DNA of 64,000 nucleotides from Aurantimonas sp036549475 (GTDB lineage: Bacteria; Pseudomonadota; Alphaproteobacteria; Rhizobiales; Rhizobiaceae). Below the pieces are notes generated by a model that did no database searches, was not told where the DNA came from, and worked only from the letters and a program-made list of their open reading frames with translations. The stretch spans positions 66,044 through 130,043 of the forward strand of contig NZ_JAZHLI010000007.1 in assembly GCF_036549475.1 (NCBI RefSeq). The letters are read 5' to 3'. Of the stretch, positions 46,838-55,690 are shown one piece after another. Position 1 is the stretch's first letter. The number at the start of each line of letters is the position of its first letter. Both the position numbers and the translations under genes were made by a program.

Positions 46838-47871
46838 GACGTGCCGATCTCGGCGAGCGCCTCGCGCAGCGCCGTTTCCAGCCGTCGGGCTTGCTGCGCA
46901 TCGGCGGGATTGCCGAACCGCAGCCATTCGCGGGGCGCCGTGAACGGCCGGACCAGGATCTGCCGCCGGCAGAGCGCGGCGAACAGGGCGTGGGCCGACG
47001 GGTGCGAGACGGTCGTGAACAGGGCGGTGCCACCCACCAGCGGCAGGCCGGCACCATCGAGCGCTGTCCGCAGCAATTCGTGCTGGCGCAGGATGTCGGT
47101 CCGGATCTGGTCCACGACGCTCGCGTCCCCGAGCAGCGTCGCGCCGACGGCCAGGGCCGGGCCGGACACCGCCCAGGTCCCCAGCCGCTCCGCCAACCGC
47201 GTCGCCAGCGCCGGCGCCGTCAACGCGAAGCCGAGGCGCAGGCCCGCCAGGCCGAAGAACTTGCCGAAGGAGCGGTAGACCAACAGTCCGTCGCGCCCGG
47301 TCGCGGAGGCGAGCGAGCGGGACGGGGCGACATCGGCGAAGGCTTCGTCGACGATTAGAAGGCCGCCGCTTGCCGCCGGGCGGTCGGCAAGGGCGAGAAG
47401 ATCCGCCGGTTCGAAGACGCGGCCATCCGGATTGTTGGGGTTCACCACCACCACGATCTGCGCGTCGGTCGGCACGGCCTCCAGCCTCTCGAAGCCCGAG
47501 ACCCGGTGGCCGGCGCTTGCGAAGGTCAGGGCGTGCTCCGAATAGGTCGGCGTCAGGATCGCGATGTCGGCCGGCGCAAACAGATGCGGCAAAGCCGCAA
47601 TCAGCGCCTGCGTCCCTGGTGCGGCGACGAGGCCGGCCCCGGCCGGCGCGCCGTAGCAGTGCCGCGCGGCCGCCAGCGCCCGCGCCTCGAGCGCGGCTTC
47701 CGGCAGTCGCTGCCACAAGGCGGGATCGAGATCCGGCAGTCGCGGCGGCGACGGATTGATCCCGGTCGACAGGTCGAGCCAGTCGGCGCGCGATCCGCCA
47801 TGGCGGGCGATCGCCGCATCCAGCGCGCCGCCGTGGCGCAGCACGTTCGGATCGGTCTGCGGCGGCGTCAT
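46834..47871 (-). CDS. cobC: L-threonine-O-3-phosphate decarboxylase (CobC)
   Basis: 345 residues, fold-type I PLP enzyme of the histidinol-phosphate aminotransferase group. DLSTGINPSPP, APGTQALIAALP, VVVNPNNPDGRVF, VDEAF and the PLP lysine Lys204 in SFGKFFGLAGLRLGFA are visible. It makes (R)-1-aminopropan-2-ol phosphate for CbiB. The ATG at 47871 overlaps the cobB stop by one base (TGATG). The family and pathway position agree; a general aminotransferase is unlikely in this context. Confidence 0.92.
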   Translation of the reverse strand: MTPPQTDPNVLRHGGALDAAIARHGGSRADWLDLSTGINPSPPRLPDLDPALWQRLPEAALEARALAAARHCYGAPAGAGLVAAPGTQALIAALPHLFAPADIAILTPTYSEHALTFASAGHRVSGFERLEAVPTDAQIVVVVNPNNPDGRVFEPADLLALADRPAASGGLLIVDEAFADVAPSRSLASATGRDGLLVYRSFGKFFGLAGLRLGFALTAPALATRLAERLGTWAVSGPALAVGATLLGDASVVDQIRTDILRQHELLRTALDGAGLPLVGGTALFTTVSHPSAHALFAALCRRQILVRPFTAPREWLRFGNPADAQQARRLETALREALAEIGTS

Positions 47872-49178
47872 CACGCCTCCCCGTCGATCAGATGCAGGAA
47901 GGAGCCGAAGACGTTGCCGCGCCGCAGGCCGAAGCCGCCGAGGTCTTCGCCGCGCGCGTCAGCGGCGGTGAACAGCGCCGCGCCCGGCCCCTCCGACACG
48001 ATGGCCGTGTAGTGGAATTCGTGCGCCCGCAGGCTTCCGGTCCAGGGGCCCGGGCCGCACGGGGCCAGCCGGCGGTAACCCAGATGCAGCCTGCGCTCGC
48101 GAAAGCTGGTGCGCAGGGGCAGCAGGCCCAGCATCGGATGCGTCGTGCCGTCCGCATCGGTCAGCGCCTCGCCGAGCACCATGTAGCCGCCGCACTCGCC
48201 ATAGATGGCCACGCCCCTTGCCGCCGCCGACCGCATGGCAGCGCCGAAGCGGCCGGCGGCGGCGATCTGCCCGGCATGCAGTTCCGGATAGCCGCCCGGC
48301 AGCCAGATCGCGTCGGCGCCGGCATCGGGCGTTTCGTCGTCTAGCGGGGAGAAGAAGGTGAGTTCCGCCCCGGCGCGGTGCCAGCCGTCGAGCAAATGCG
48401 GATAGATGAAGGCGAATGCCGCGTCCCGGGCGATCGCCATGCGTCGGCCCAGCGGCGCAAGGGGTGTCGCCGCTACGGCGCTGTCGCGCGCCGGCCTCTC
48501 CGCCGCACGGCCGCCGGCTAGTGCGGCGAGTGCGGCAACGTCGCAGCCGGCCTCGATCCATGCCGCGGCCCGGTCGAGGAAAGTCTCGAGGTCGGCATGC
48601 TCGCCGGCCTGCACCAGCCCGAGATGGCGCTCGGTCAGCGCGAGATCGGCCTGTCTCGGCAGGACGCCGAAGACCGGAATGGCGAGCGGCACCAGCGCCT
48701 CGCGCAGCAACGCCTCGTGGCGCGGCGACCCGACACGGTTGAGGATCACGCCGGCAATCGTCACGTCGGCGCGGTGTCCGGCAAAGCCCCGAACCAGCGC
48801 TGCCACCGAGTGGGACTGCCGGGCGCAGTCGACGACCAGCACGACATTCAGGCGGAGCCCGGCGGCGAGGTCTGCGGCGGAGCCGCTGCCATCGGCCGCG
48901 CCGTCGAAGAGGCCCATCATCGCCTCGACGACAAGGCCGTCCCTGTCGCGGGCGCCTGACGCCAGGTCGGTGACCAGCATCGGGCGCATCGCCCAGGGGT
49001 CGAGATTGACGCAGGGCGCGCCGCTGGCGGCAGCGTGGAAGGCCGGATCGATATAGTCCGGGCCGGCCTTGGCGGAGCCGACTGCCATGCCGCGACGACG
49101 CAGCGCTCGTAGAAGCCCCAGCGTCACGCTGGTCTTGCCGGCGCCCGAATGGGGCGCGGCGATCATCAGCCCGCTCAT
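47871..49178 (-). CDS. cobB: Cobyrinate a,c-diamide synthase (CobB/CbiA)
   Basis: 435 residues: N-terminal dethiobiotin-synthetase-like ATPase with APHSGAGKTSVTLGL and KAGPDYIDPAFH, and a C-terminal class-I-like amidotransferase with IWLPGGYPELHA, the catalytic Cys in IYGECGGYMVLG and HEFHYT near the end. It amidates the a and c side chains. Whether the substrate is cobyrinate (CbiA, early cobalt) or hydrogenobyrinate (CobB, late cobalt) cannot be told from sequence; the rest of the island suggests the former. Leads the cobB-cobC-cbiB operon and diverges from cbiD. Confidence 0.93.
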   Translation of the reverse strand: MSGLMIAAPHSGAGKTSVTLGLLRALRRRGMAVGSAKAGPDYIDPAFHAAASGAPCVNLDPWAMRPMLVTDLASGARDRDGLVVEAMMGLFDGAADGSGSAADLAAGLRLNVVLVVDCARQSHSVAALVRGFAGHRADVTIAGVILNRVGSPRHEALLREALVPLAIPVFGVLPRQADLALTERHLGLVQAGEHADLETFLDRAAAWIEAGCDVAALAALAGGRAAERPARDSAVAATPLAPLGRRMAIARDAAFAFIYPHLLDGWHRAGAELTFFSPLDDETPDAGADAIWLPGGYPELHAGQIAAAGRFGAAMRSAAARGVAIYGECGGYMVLGEALTDADGTTHPMLGLLPLRTSFRERRLHLGYRRLAPCGPGPWTGSLRAHEFHYTAIVSEGPGAALFTAADARGEDLGGFGLRRGNVFGSFLHLIDGEA

Positions 49179-49249
49179 CGGGCCAATCCTCGCCGAGGAG
49201 CTGCCGCCCAGCGCTTTCCGCCGGCGTTGCGCGCCCCTATAAGGCGCCG

Positions 49250-50377
49250 ATGGGCTTCAATCTCGGCGACGACAGCACGGACAGGTCCGGCGACAAGGGC
49301 AAGAGCCTGCGCCGCGGCTGGACCACGGGCGCCTGCGCGACCGCGGCCACGAAAGCCGCACTCACCGCGCTTCTGGCCGACGAGTTCCCCGATCCGGTGA
49401 CGATCACCCTGCCCAAGGGCGAAACGCCGGCATTCGCGCTCAACCGCACGGAGCGGACCGGCTCCCGCGCGATGGCCGCGATCATCAAGGACGCCGGCGA
49501 CGATCCCGACGTCACCCATCTGGCCGAGATCATCGCGACCGTCTGCTTCGGCGCTCCCGGCTCCGGCATCGTGTTCCGCGCGGGGTCCGGCGTCGGCACG
49601 GTGACCCGCGAAGGCCTGCCCATCGCGCCGGGCGAACCGGCGATCAATCCGGTGCCGCGACAGATGATGCGCGCCGTGGTCGAGACGCTCTGCGGGGAAC
49701 ATGGCCGCCCCGCCGACATCGAGATCACCCTGTCGGTCACCGACGGCGAGGAACTGGCTGCCAGAACCTGGAACCCGCGCCTCGGCATCGTCGGCGGCCT
49801 GTCGATCCTCGGTACGACGGGGATCGTCCATCCCTTCTCCTGCTCGGCCTGGATCCACTCCATCCATCGCGGCATCGACGTCGCCCGCGCCGCCGGGCTC
49901 GATCATGTCGTCGGCGCCACCGGCTCGGCCAGCGAGGATGCGGCGCGGCGCCTTTATCCGGATCTGCCGGAAATCGCCTTTCTCGACATGGGCGACTTCG
50001 CCGGCGGGCTCCTCAAATATCTGCGCGCCCATCAGGTGCCGCGCGTGACCATCGCCGGCGGCTTCGCCAAGCTGACCAAGCTGGCGCAGGGCGCGATGGA
50101 CCTGCATTCGGGCCGCAGCCAGGTGGATTTCGCCTTCCTCGCCGGGCTGGCTGAGGAACTGGCCCCCGACAGGGGCGCGCCGTTGCGCCCTGCGATCCTC
50201 GCTGCCAACACCGCCAAGGCGGTGCTCGACCTCTGCGCGGACCGGAACATCGATCTCGCTGCGGCCGTCGCCATGCGGGCACGCGACAGCGCCGCCGCCA
50301 TCCTGCGCGGCGCGCCCGTCACGGCGCAGATCATCGTCGTCGACCGGGCGGGAGGCGTGATTGCCCGCACCGCCTGA
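49250..50377 (+). CDS. cbiD: Cobalt-precorrin-5B C1-methyltransferase CbiD
   Basis: 375 residues. LRRGWTTGACATAATKAAL, ITLPKGETPAFALNRTE, INPVPRQMM and LSILGTTGIVHPFS with AWIHSIHRGID are the standard CbiD segments, and GATGSASEDAA follows. CbiD methylates C1 in the early-cobalt-insertion pathway, where the aerobic route uses CobF, an unrelated enzyme that is not present in this window. It is followed by cobK, overlapping by 17 bases. An extra hydrophilic N-terminal stretch of about 18 residues precedes the core. Confidence 0.93.
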   Translation: MGFNLGDDSTDRSGDKGKSLRRGWTTGACATAATKAALTALLADEFPDPVTITLPKGETPAFALNRTERTGSRAMAAIIKDAGDDPDVTHLAEIIATVCFGAPGSGIVFRAGSGVGTVTREGLPIAPGEPAINPVPRQMMRAVVETLCGEHGRPADIEITLSVTDGEELAARTWNPRLGIVGGLSILGTTGIVHPFSCSAWIHSIHRGIDVARAAGLDHVVGATGSASEDAARRLYPDLPEIAFLDMGDFAGGLLKYLRAHQVPRVTIAGGFAKLTKLAQGAMDLHSGRSQVDFAFLAGLAEELAPDRGAPLRPAILAANTAKAVLDLCADRNIDLAAAVAMRARDSAAAILRGAPVTAQIIVVDRAGGVIARTA

Positions 50378-51110
50378 GACGATCCTGGTCCTCGGCGGGA
50401 CCGCGGAGGCGAACCTCCTGGTAAGCCGGCTTTCGAAGGCGGCACGAGCGCCACGCATCATACTGTCGCTCGCCGGCCGGACGGCCGCGCCGATCCTGCC
50501 GCCGGGCTGCGAGATCCGCATCGGCGGCTTCGGCGGCGCCGATGGGCTTGCGGCCTTCCTGCGGGAGACGGGCGTCACCTGGCTGGTTGACGCGACGCAT
50601 CCCTTTGCCGCCGGCATCTCGCGCAATGCGGCGAAGGCTGCAGACAATGCCGCCGTGCCGCGGATCGCGCTCGTCCGCCCGGCCTGGGAAATGCGGCCCG
50701 GCGACCACTGGATCGCGGTGGATTGTCTGGGCGCGGCGCGCGATGCGCTGCCGAAGGGTGCCCGGCCCTTCCTCGCCCTCGGGCGCCAGCACCTGGCGCC
50801 CTTTGCCCATCGCCCGGATCTGACGCCCGTCGTGCGCATGATCGACGCGCCGGAGCCGCTCGCCTTTGCCGCCGAGATCGTGCTCGGTAGGCCGTCGGCC
50901 GATCCGCATGCAGAGGCCGCACTGATGAGCGAATGCGCCATCACCCATCTCGTCTGCCGCAATTCCGGTGGTGCGGCCTCATATGCCAAGGTTGCAGCTG
51001 CCCGCACATTGGGCTTGCCCGTGGTGATGATCGCGCGGCCGCCGGCCCCGCCGCCGCCGCTGGCCGGTTCCGTCGACGCGGTTCTGGCGCTCCTCGGCAT
51101 CGACGCCTAG
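50361..51110 (+). CDS. cobK: Precorrin-6A reductase CobK/CbiJ
   Basis: 249 residues with a Rossmann-like fold: TILVLGGTAEANLLVSRL at the N-terminus, GGFGGADGLAAFL, LVDATHPFAAGISRNAA (highly conserved in CobK/CbiJ) and a C-terminal VCRNSGGAASYAKVAAA. It reduces precorrin-6A or its cobalt form with NADPH. The start is a TTG at 50361 with GGAGG six bases before it; it overlaps cbiD, so the two are probably coupled. The end meets the end of cobM on the other strand with a 4-base overlap. Confidence 0.92.
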   Translation: MPAPPETILVLGGTAEANLLVSRLSKAARAPRIILSLAGRTAAPILPPGCEIRIGGFGGADGLAAFLRETGVTWLVDATHPFAAGISRNAAKAADNAAVPRIALVRPAWEMRPGDHWIAVDCLGAARDALPKGARPFLALGRQHLAPFAHRPDLTPVVRMIDAPEPLAFAAEIVLGRPSADPHAEAALMSECAITHLVCRNSGGAASYAKVAAARTLGLPVVMIARPPAPPPPLAGSVDAVLALLGIDA

Positions 51111-51886
51111 ACCGCGGCCTGCTTGCGCTTGGGCCGCAGCACATGGACATGGGCCGCGTCGTAGAGTCGGGAATCGATGAAGTCCTCGGCGCCCAGCGCC
51201 CGGCCGACGAAGATCAGCGCGGTCCGGGTCAGCTTGGCCTCGCGCGCCTTGCGGTGGATATCGCCCAGGGTGCCGTGGATGAAGGCCTCGTCGGGCCAGC
51301 CGACGCGATAGGCGATGATCGCCGGGCAGTCCTCGCCATAGGCGGGCAGCGGCAGGAGCTCGCGCTGGATATGTGGGATGTTGCGGACCGACAGATGGAT
51401 CGCCATCGTCGCCCCGCTGCGGCCGAGAGTCGACAGTTCCTCGCCTTCCGGCATCTTCGAGGATTTCATCGCGGTGCGGGTGAGGATCACCGTCTGGCAG
51501 ATCTCCGGAACGGTTAGTTCAGTCTGCAGTGCCGCCGCGGCGGCGGCAAAGGCCGGCACGCCGGGGGTGATGTCGAAGGGGATATCCAGCGCCTTCAGCC
51601 GGCGGATCTGCTCGGCGATGGCGCCGTAGAGGGACGGATCGCCCGAATGTACCCGCGCCACGTCCTCGCCGCGCCCATGGGCCGCCGCGATCTCGTCGAT
51701 GATCTCGTCCAGCGTCATCGGCGCCGTGTCCAGGACACGTGCATCTGCCGGCGCGGCCTTCACCACCGCCTCGGGCACCAGCGAGCCGGCATAAAGGCAC
51801 ACCGGGCAGGCTTCGATCAGCCTCAGGCCGCGCACGGTGATAAGGTCGGGCGCGCCGGGCCCGGCGCCGATGAAATGGACGGTCAT
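51107..51886 (-). CDS. cobM: Precorrin-4 C11-methyltransferase CobM/CbiF
   Basis: 259 residues, SAM-dependent tetrapyrrole methylase. VHFIGAGPGAPDLITVRGL, CLYAGSLVP (a CobM/CbiF-specific motif), HSGDPSLYGAI and GVPAFAAAAAAL are visible, ending with DSRLYDAAH. It methylates C11 of (cobalt-)precorrin-4. The ATG at 51886 overlaps the stop of the cbiG-cobJ fusion by ATGA. The last gene of the cbiX-to-cobM minus-strand operon. Confidence 0.95.
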   Translation of the reverse strand: MTVHFIGAGPGAPDLITVRGLRLIEACPVCLYAGSLVPEAVVKAAPADARVLDTAPMTLDEIIDEIAAAHGRGEDVARVHSGDPSLYGAIAEQIRRLKALDIPFDITPGVPAFAAAAAALQTELTVPEICQTVILTRTAMKSSKMPEGEELSTLGRSGATMAIHLSVRNIPHIQRELLPLPAYGEDCPAIIAYRVGWPDEAFIHGTLGDIHRKAREAKLTRTALIFVGRALGAEDFIDSRLYDAAHVHVLRPKRKQAAV

Positions 51887-53727
51887 GCCGCGTCTTCCTT
51901 TGCTGGGGTCTCCGCCATGCCGGTGCCCGCCTTCCCGGCATAGCCGCGCGGCGTGTAGACCCATTGCCGGCCGTCGCCGCCGGTCACGGTCCGCGTGTCG
52001 GAAGAGCCGACGATCACCACCGTCAGCATGTCGACATCGTCGATGTCCAACGCGTCCAGGGGCACGATGCGCAGGCGTTCGCCGACGCGGCCGAGATTGG
52101 TGGCCAGGACCACCGGCGTATCGGCGGGGCGGTACTTCAGGAGTTCGTCGCGGGCAAAGGCCAGCTGGGTGCGCCGCTTGCGCGAAACGGGGTTGTAGAA
52201 GGCGATGACGAAGTCGCCCTCTGCGGCAGCCCGCACCCGGCGCCGGATGTCGTCCCAGGGCGTCAGCAGGTCGGACAGGGAGATGGTGCAGAAATCGTGG
52301 CCGAGCGGTGCGCCCGCGCGGGCGGCCGCCCCCTGCAGCGCGGAGATTCCCGGCGAGCATTCGATCCGGATGCGCCTCGCAGCAGCCGACACGCCGTACT
52401 TGTCGAGGAGTTCGAAGACCAGCGTCGCCATGGCATAGATGCCGGCATCGCCCGAGCAGACCAGCGCGACGTGGCGCCCCTCGCCCGCCAGTTCCATGGC
52501 GTGGCGCACCCGCGCCTCCTCCATGCCGAGGTCGAAATCATGGCGAATCTTGCCGTCGGCCAGCGGCCCGAGCAGATCGAGATAGAGCGAATAGCCGACG
52601 AGATCGCTCGCCGCGGCGACCATGTCGCTGACCTCAGGGGACCGCCACTCGCCGCCGCCCGGCCCGATGCCGACGACAAAGAGCCGGCCGCGCGCCCGGC
52701 CGAGATGGCTGACTTCCAGCGGCTGCGGTGCCTGAGCGAGCGCTGCGGTGACGCGGCGGATCTTGCGCTTGGCAAGGCGCAGAAACCCCTCGGCGCCGAC
52801 GCAGGCGAGCGCCGCGCCCTCGGCGACCCCATGGCAGCCGGTCTCGGCGAAGACGATATCGGACGGCGTGGCAAGGCGCGGTGCCTCGGCCTCCAATTCG
52901 GCAGCCGAGAAGAACCGCGCCGGAACGCCGAAATGCGCCGCGACCGCATGAACCGCCGGCTCGTCGGCCTTCAGGTCGATGGAGGCGACAGCCGCCAGCG
53001 CCAGCGGGCTGACCCCGGCTTCGGCCAGCGTCGCCTCGGCCAGCGCGATCGCCTCTTCGGGCGGCGCATGGCGCTCGCTGCCGATGCCCAGAACCAGGCT
53101 TTGGGGCCGGTAGAGAAGTGCGCCTGGGTCCGGCGCGCCCGCCGCCACGCTGGCATGCAGACGAACGGCACCTTCCTCGGAGAAGGAAATCCGCGATGCG
53201 GCGAGCCAGCCCGCAGCAGCGGCCGCGTCGCCGTCCAGCCTGGCCTGCGCGCCGGCAAGCAGCGCGGCCATGGCGGGCTTGGCGTCCTGCGGATTTTCGA
53301 GGCGCCAGCCGGCCGGCGGCGCATCGAGCGCGACGTCGAAGCGCAGATCGCTGGCTGTCGTGACCGCCGCGAGACCCCCGAGTTCGGCCGCGATGGTCCG
53401 GGCCAGGTCGTTGGCGCCGTGATGGCCGCCGAGCAGCGGCACGGTGGCCGAGCCATCCTCGGCCACGGCGATCACGGGCGGCTCGGCCTGCTTGTCGGAC
53501 AGGAGCGGTGCCAGGATGCGGATGAGCGCGCCGGCGGCCATCAGCGCGATGATCGGGCGACCGTCACGGAACAGCGCCTGCAGATGCGGGCCGGCGGCCT
53601 CGAAGCGGACTGGCGCGTCGGGGCAACGCGAAGCCGCGCCATGGATCTCGCCGCCCAGACACGCGGCAAGGCGATCGGCCAGCGGGCGCGCCGTATCGGA
53701 CAGGATGATGACGGCCGGGCGCTTCAT
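51883..53727 (-). CDS. CbiG-CobJ fusion (cobalt-precorrin-5A hydrolase + precorrin-3B C17-methyltransferase)
   Basis: 614 residues in two parts. Residues 1 to about 335 are CbiG-like: ALFRDGRPIIALMAAGALIR, AVAEDGSATVPLLGGHHGAN, and the C-terminal CbiG/CobE region LVLGIGSERHAPPEEAI with ASIDLKADEPAVHAVAAHFG. Residues from about 348 on are CobJ/CbiH: RLFVVGIGPGGG, LVGYSLYLDLLG, VCSGDAGIYAM and FVIAFYNPVSRKR. CbiG opens the lactone ring of cobalt-precorrin-5A in the early-cobalt pathway, while the CobJ half contracts the ring and methylates C17. The two are consecutive enough to make a fusion sensible. ATGA overlaps with cobI upstream and cobM downstream. Confidence 0.92.
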   Translation of the reverse strand: MKRPAVIILSDTARPLADRLAACLGGEIHGAASRCPDAPVRFEAAGPHLQALFRDGRPIIALMAAGALIRILAPLLSDKQAEPPVIAVAEDGSATVPLLGGHHGANDLARTIAAELGGLAAVTTASDLRFDVALDAPPAGWRLENPQDAKPAMAALLAGAQARLDGDAAAAAGWLAASRISFSEEGAVRLHASVAAGAPDPGALLYRPQSLVLGIGSERHAPPEEAIALAEATLAEAGVSPLALAAVASIDLKADEPAVHAVAAHFGVPARFFSAAELEAEAPRLATPSDIVFAETGCHGVAEGAALACVGAEGFLRLAKRKIRRVTAALAQAPQPLEVSHLGRARGRLFVVGIGPGGGEWRSPEVSDMVAAASDLVGYSLYLDLLGPLADGKIRHDFDLGMEEARVRHAMELAGEGRHVALVCSGDAGIYAMATLVFELLDKYGVSAAARRIRIECSPGISALQGAAARAGAPLGHDFCTISLSDLLTPWDDIRRRVRAAAEGDFVIAFYNPVSRKRRTQLAFARDELLKYRPADTPVVLATNLGRVGERLRIVPLDALDIDDVDMLTVVIVGSSDTRTVTGGDGRQWVYTPRGYAGKAGTGMAETPAKEDAA

Positions 53728-54467
53728 GTTGCGGGCTCCCGCCGCCCGACGACCGCATCGCGGATGCCGGGCTCGGTGCCGCGATAGCCGATGATCATCG
53801 AAAAATAAGGGGCGTCGCCCGTGGTTTCGGCCAGGGGCATGATCCGCTCCTCCGGCAGGGTCACGCGCTCGCAATAGGCGCAGGCTTGCGTCAGTTTCAT
53901 CGTGTTCAGCAGAGCCTTCACGCGGCCGAAATGCCGGCCGAGCTTCATGATGGCAAAGGCATCGCAGGCCTCGATCCGCTCGCGCAGGGCGGCATCGTCG
54001 AGCGGTCCCGGGATCACTGTCAGCACGTCGTTGCGGGCGGCCAGCGGCCGCTGCGACGCAGCCGTCGCGGCCATCACCGAGGAGATGCCAGGCACGATCT
54101 CGACCGGAAAGCGGCCCGACAGGCGTTCGAACAGATACATGAAGGAGCCGTAGAAGAAGGGATCGCCCTCGCAGACGACCGCCACATCCTGGCCTGCGGT
54201 CAGGCGATCGCCGATGCGGGACGCGGCCTGGTCGTAGATCGCGGCAGCGGGAAAGCGCTCGGTGCGCATCGGCACGACGATGGCGATCTCCTCCTGCTCG
54301 CCGGTCAGGTGACCTGCGACGATGGACCGGGCAAAGCTCGTGCCATGGTCGGGCGCCGGATAGGCGATCACCGGCGCAGCCCGAAGAATGCGCAGCGCCT
54401 TCAGCGTCAGGAGTTCGGGATCGCCTGGCCCGACGCCGAGCCCGTAGAGGGTGCCCGGCGCGCTCAC
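53724..54467 (-). CDS. cobI: Precorrin-2 C20-methyltransferase CobI/CbiL
   Basis: 247 residues, SAM-dependent tetrapyrrole methylase. YGLGVGPGDPELLTLKALR at the N-terminus, VCEGDPFFYGSFMYLFERL (typical CobI/CbiL with EGDP) and PGISSVMAATA are visible, and later CERVTLPEERIMPLAE. It methylates C20 of precorrin-2 or cobalt-factor II. The start is a GTG at 54467 overlapping the cobL stop as GTGA. Operon position between cobL and the cbiG-cobJ fusion is typical. Confidence 0.95.
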   Translation of the reverse strand: MSAPGTLYGLGVGPGDPELLTLKALRILRAAPVIAYPAPDHGTSFARSIVAGHLTGEQEEIAIVVPMRTERFPAAAIYDQAASRIGDRLTAGQDVAVVCEGDPFFYGSFMYLFERLSGRFPVEIVPGISSVMAATAASQRPLAARNDVLTVIPGPLDDAALRERIEACDAFAIMKLGRHFGRVKALLNTMKLTQACAYCERVTLPEERIMPLAETTGDAPYFSMIIGYRGTEPGIRDAVVGRREPAT

Positions 54468-55687
54468 GCTCGCTCGCTCTTGGTCACATGCCAGTGAATG
54501 ACCGGCATGGCGGGCCGGAAGCCCCGATAGGGGCCGACCTTCTCGGCCCGGTCCACCTGGATGCGCATCAGCTCGCCGCCGAGCCGCGCATGCAGGTCGA
54601 GCAGGATCACCTCGGATTCCAGCGTGACGGCGTGGGCCACCATACGGCCACCCGGCTTCAGCGCCGCCCAGGCGGCGTCGAACACGCCGTCGGTCAGGCC
54701 GCCGCCGATGAAGACCGCGTCGGGCGCCGGCAGGTCGGCAAAGGCGGCCGGCGCGGTGCCGGCAAGGATGCGGAGTTCGGGCACACCCAGCGCCTCGGCA
54801 TTTTCGCGGATCATCGCCAGGCGCGCCTCGACCGGTTCGATGGCGATCGCGGCCATGCCTGGCGCCGTGCGCAGCCACTCCACCGAGATCGAGCCAGAGC
54901 CGGCACCGACATCCCAGAGGAGATGACCGGGCAGCGGCTGCAGGGCGGCAATGGCCAGGCCGCGCAGGACGCGCTTGGTCATCTTGCCGTCATGGACGAA
55001 GGCGTCGTCGGCCAGGCCCGGCACCAGCGGTCGCGGCTCGGCGGCGCGGCCGGGAAGGCATTCCACCGCCACGGTGTTCAGGTCGGCGATGCCCTCCAGA
55101 TCGAAATCGGCCGCCACCGTCGCGCGAATCCGTTCGCGGGTCCCGCCGAGATGCTCGCAGACGATCATCCGGCTGGGCCCGTAGCCGCGGCCGGTGAGGA
55201 GCCGCGCCAGCTTCTGGGGCGAGCCGCCATCCTCGGAATAGATCAGCAGCCGGGCGCCGGGCGCCAGATGCCGCGCCACCGCCTCCAGCGGGCGACCGTG
55301 CACCGTCAGGCACTGGCAGTCGGCCAGCGGCCAGCAGAGCGAAGCGGCCGCGAGCTGGAAGGCCGAGGGCGCGGGCAATACCCGCATCTCGGCCGGATCG
55401 ACATGGCGCGTCAGTGTCGCGCCGACGCCGAACCACATGGGGTCGCCCGTCGCCAGCACCACCGTCGGCGAGCCGGCGCAGGCCTGCAGCGCCACCATGG
55501 AATCGCCGAAGGGACGCTCCCATGCGATCTGCTGAGCGTCGAAATCGTCGAGCATCGCCAGATGGCGCTCACCGCCGAAGATGGTGTGGGCGGCACGCAG
55601 CGCGTCCAGCGCTTCCGACGACAGCGAGTCGAGCCCGCCATCGCCGATTCCCACCACCGTCAGCCAGGGCTGGGCCGTGTCGGACAT
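54464..55687 (-). CDS. cobL: Precorrin-6B C5,15-methyltransferase / decarboxylase CobL (CbiE+CbiT)
   Basis: 407 residues with two SAM-dependent halves. The N-terminal CbiE part shows TVVGIGDGGLDSLSSEA, GGERHLAMLDD, VLATGDPMWFGVG and LPAPSAFQLAAA; the C-terminal CbiT part (from about residue 235) shows MTKRVLRGLAIAAL, LLWDVGAGSGSISVEWLR and FIGGGLTDGVFDAAW. One protein methylates C5 and C15 and removes the C12 acetate carboxyl. In many anaerobic clusters these are two genes; the fused form is usual in alphaproteobacteria. Three bases separate it from cobH. Confidence 0.96.
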   Translation of the reverse strand: MSDTAQPWLTVVGIGDGGLDSLSSEALDALRAAHTIFGGERHLAMLDDFDAQQIAWERPFGDSMVALQACAGSPTVVLATGDPMWFGVGATLTRHVDPAEMRVLPAPSAFQLAAASLCWPLADCQCLTVHGRPLEAVARHLAPGARLLIYSEDGGSPQKLARLLTGRGYGPSRMIVCEHLGGTRERIRATVAADFDLEGIADLNTVAVECLPGRAAEPRPLVPGLADDAFVHDGKMTKRVLRGLAIAALQPLPGHLLWDVGAGSGSISVEWLRTAPGMAAIAIEPVEARLAMIRENAEALGVPELRILAGTAPAAFADLPAPDAVFIGGGLTDGVFDAAWAALKPGGRMVAHAVTLESEVILLDLHARLGGELMRIQVDRAEKVGPYRGFRPAMPVIHWHVTKSERA

Positions 55688-55690
55688 GGC

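Noticed and set aside
49179..49249. Possible cobalamin riboswitch between cobB and cbiD
   Set aside because: Only 71 bases, with no CCGGTG or GCCACTG element.
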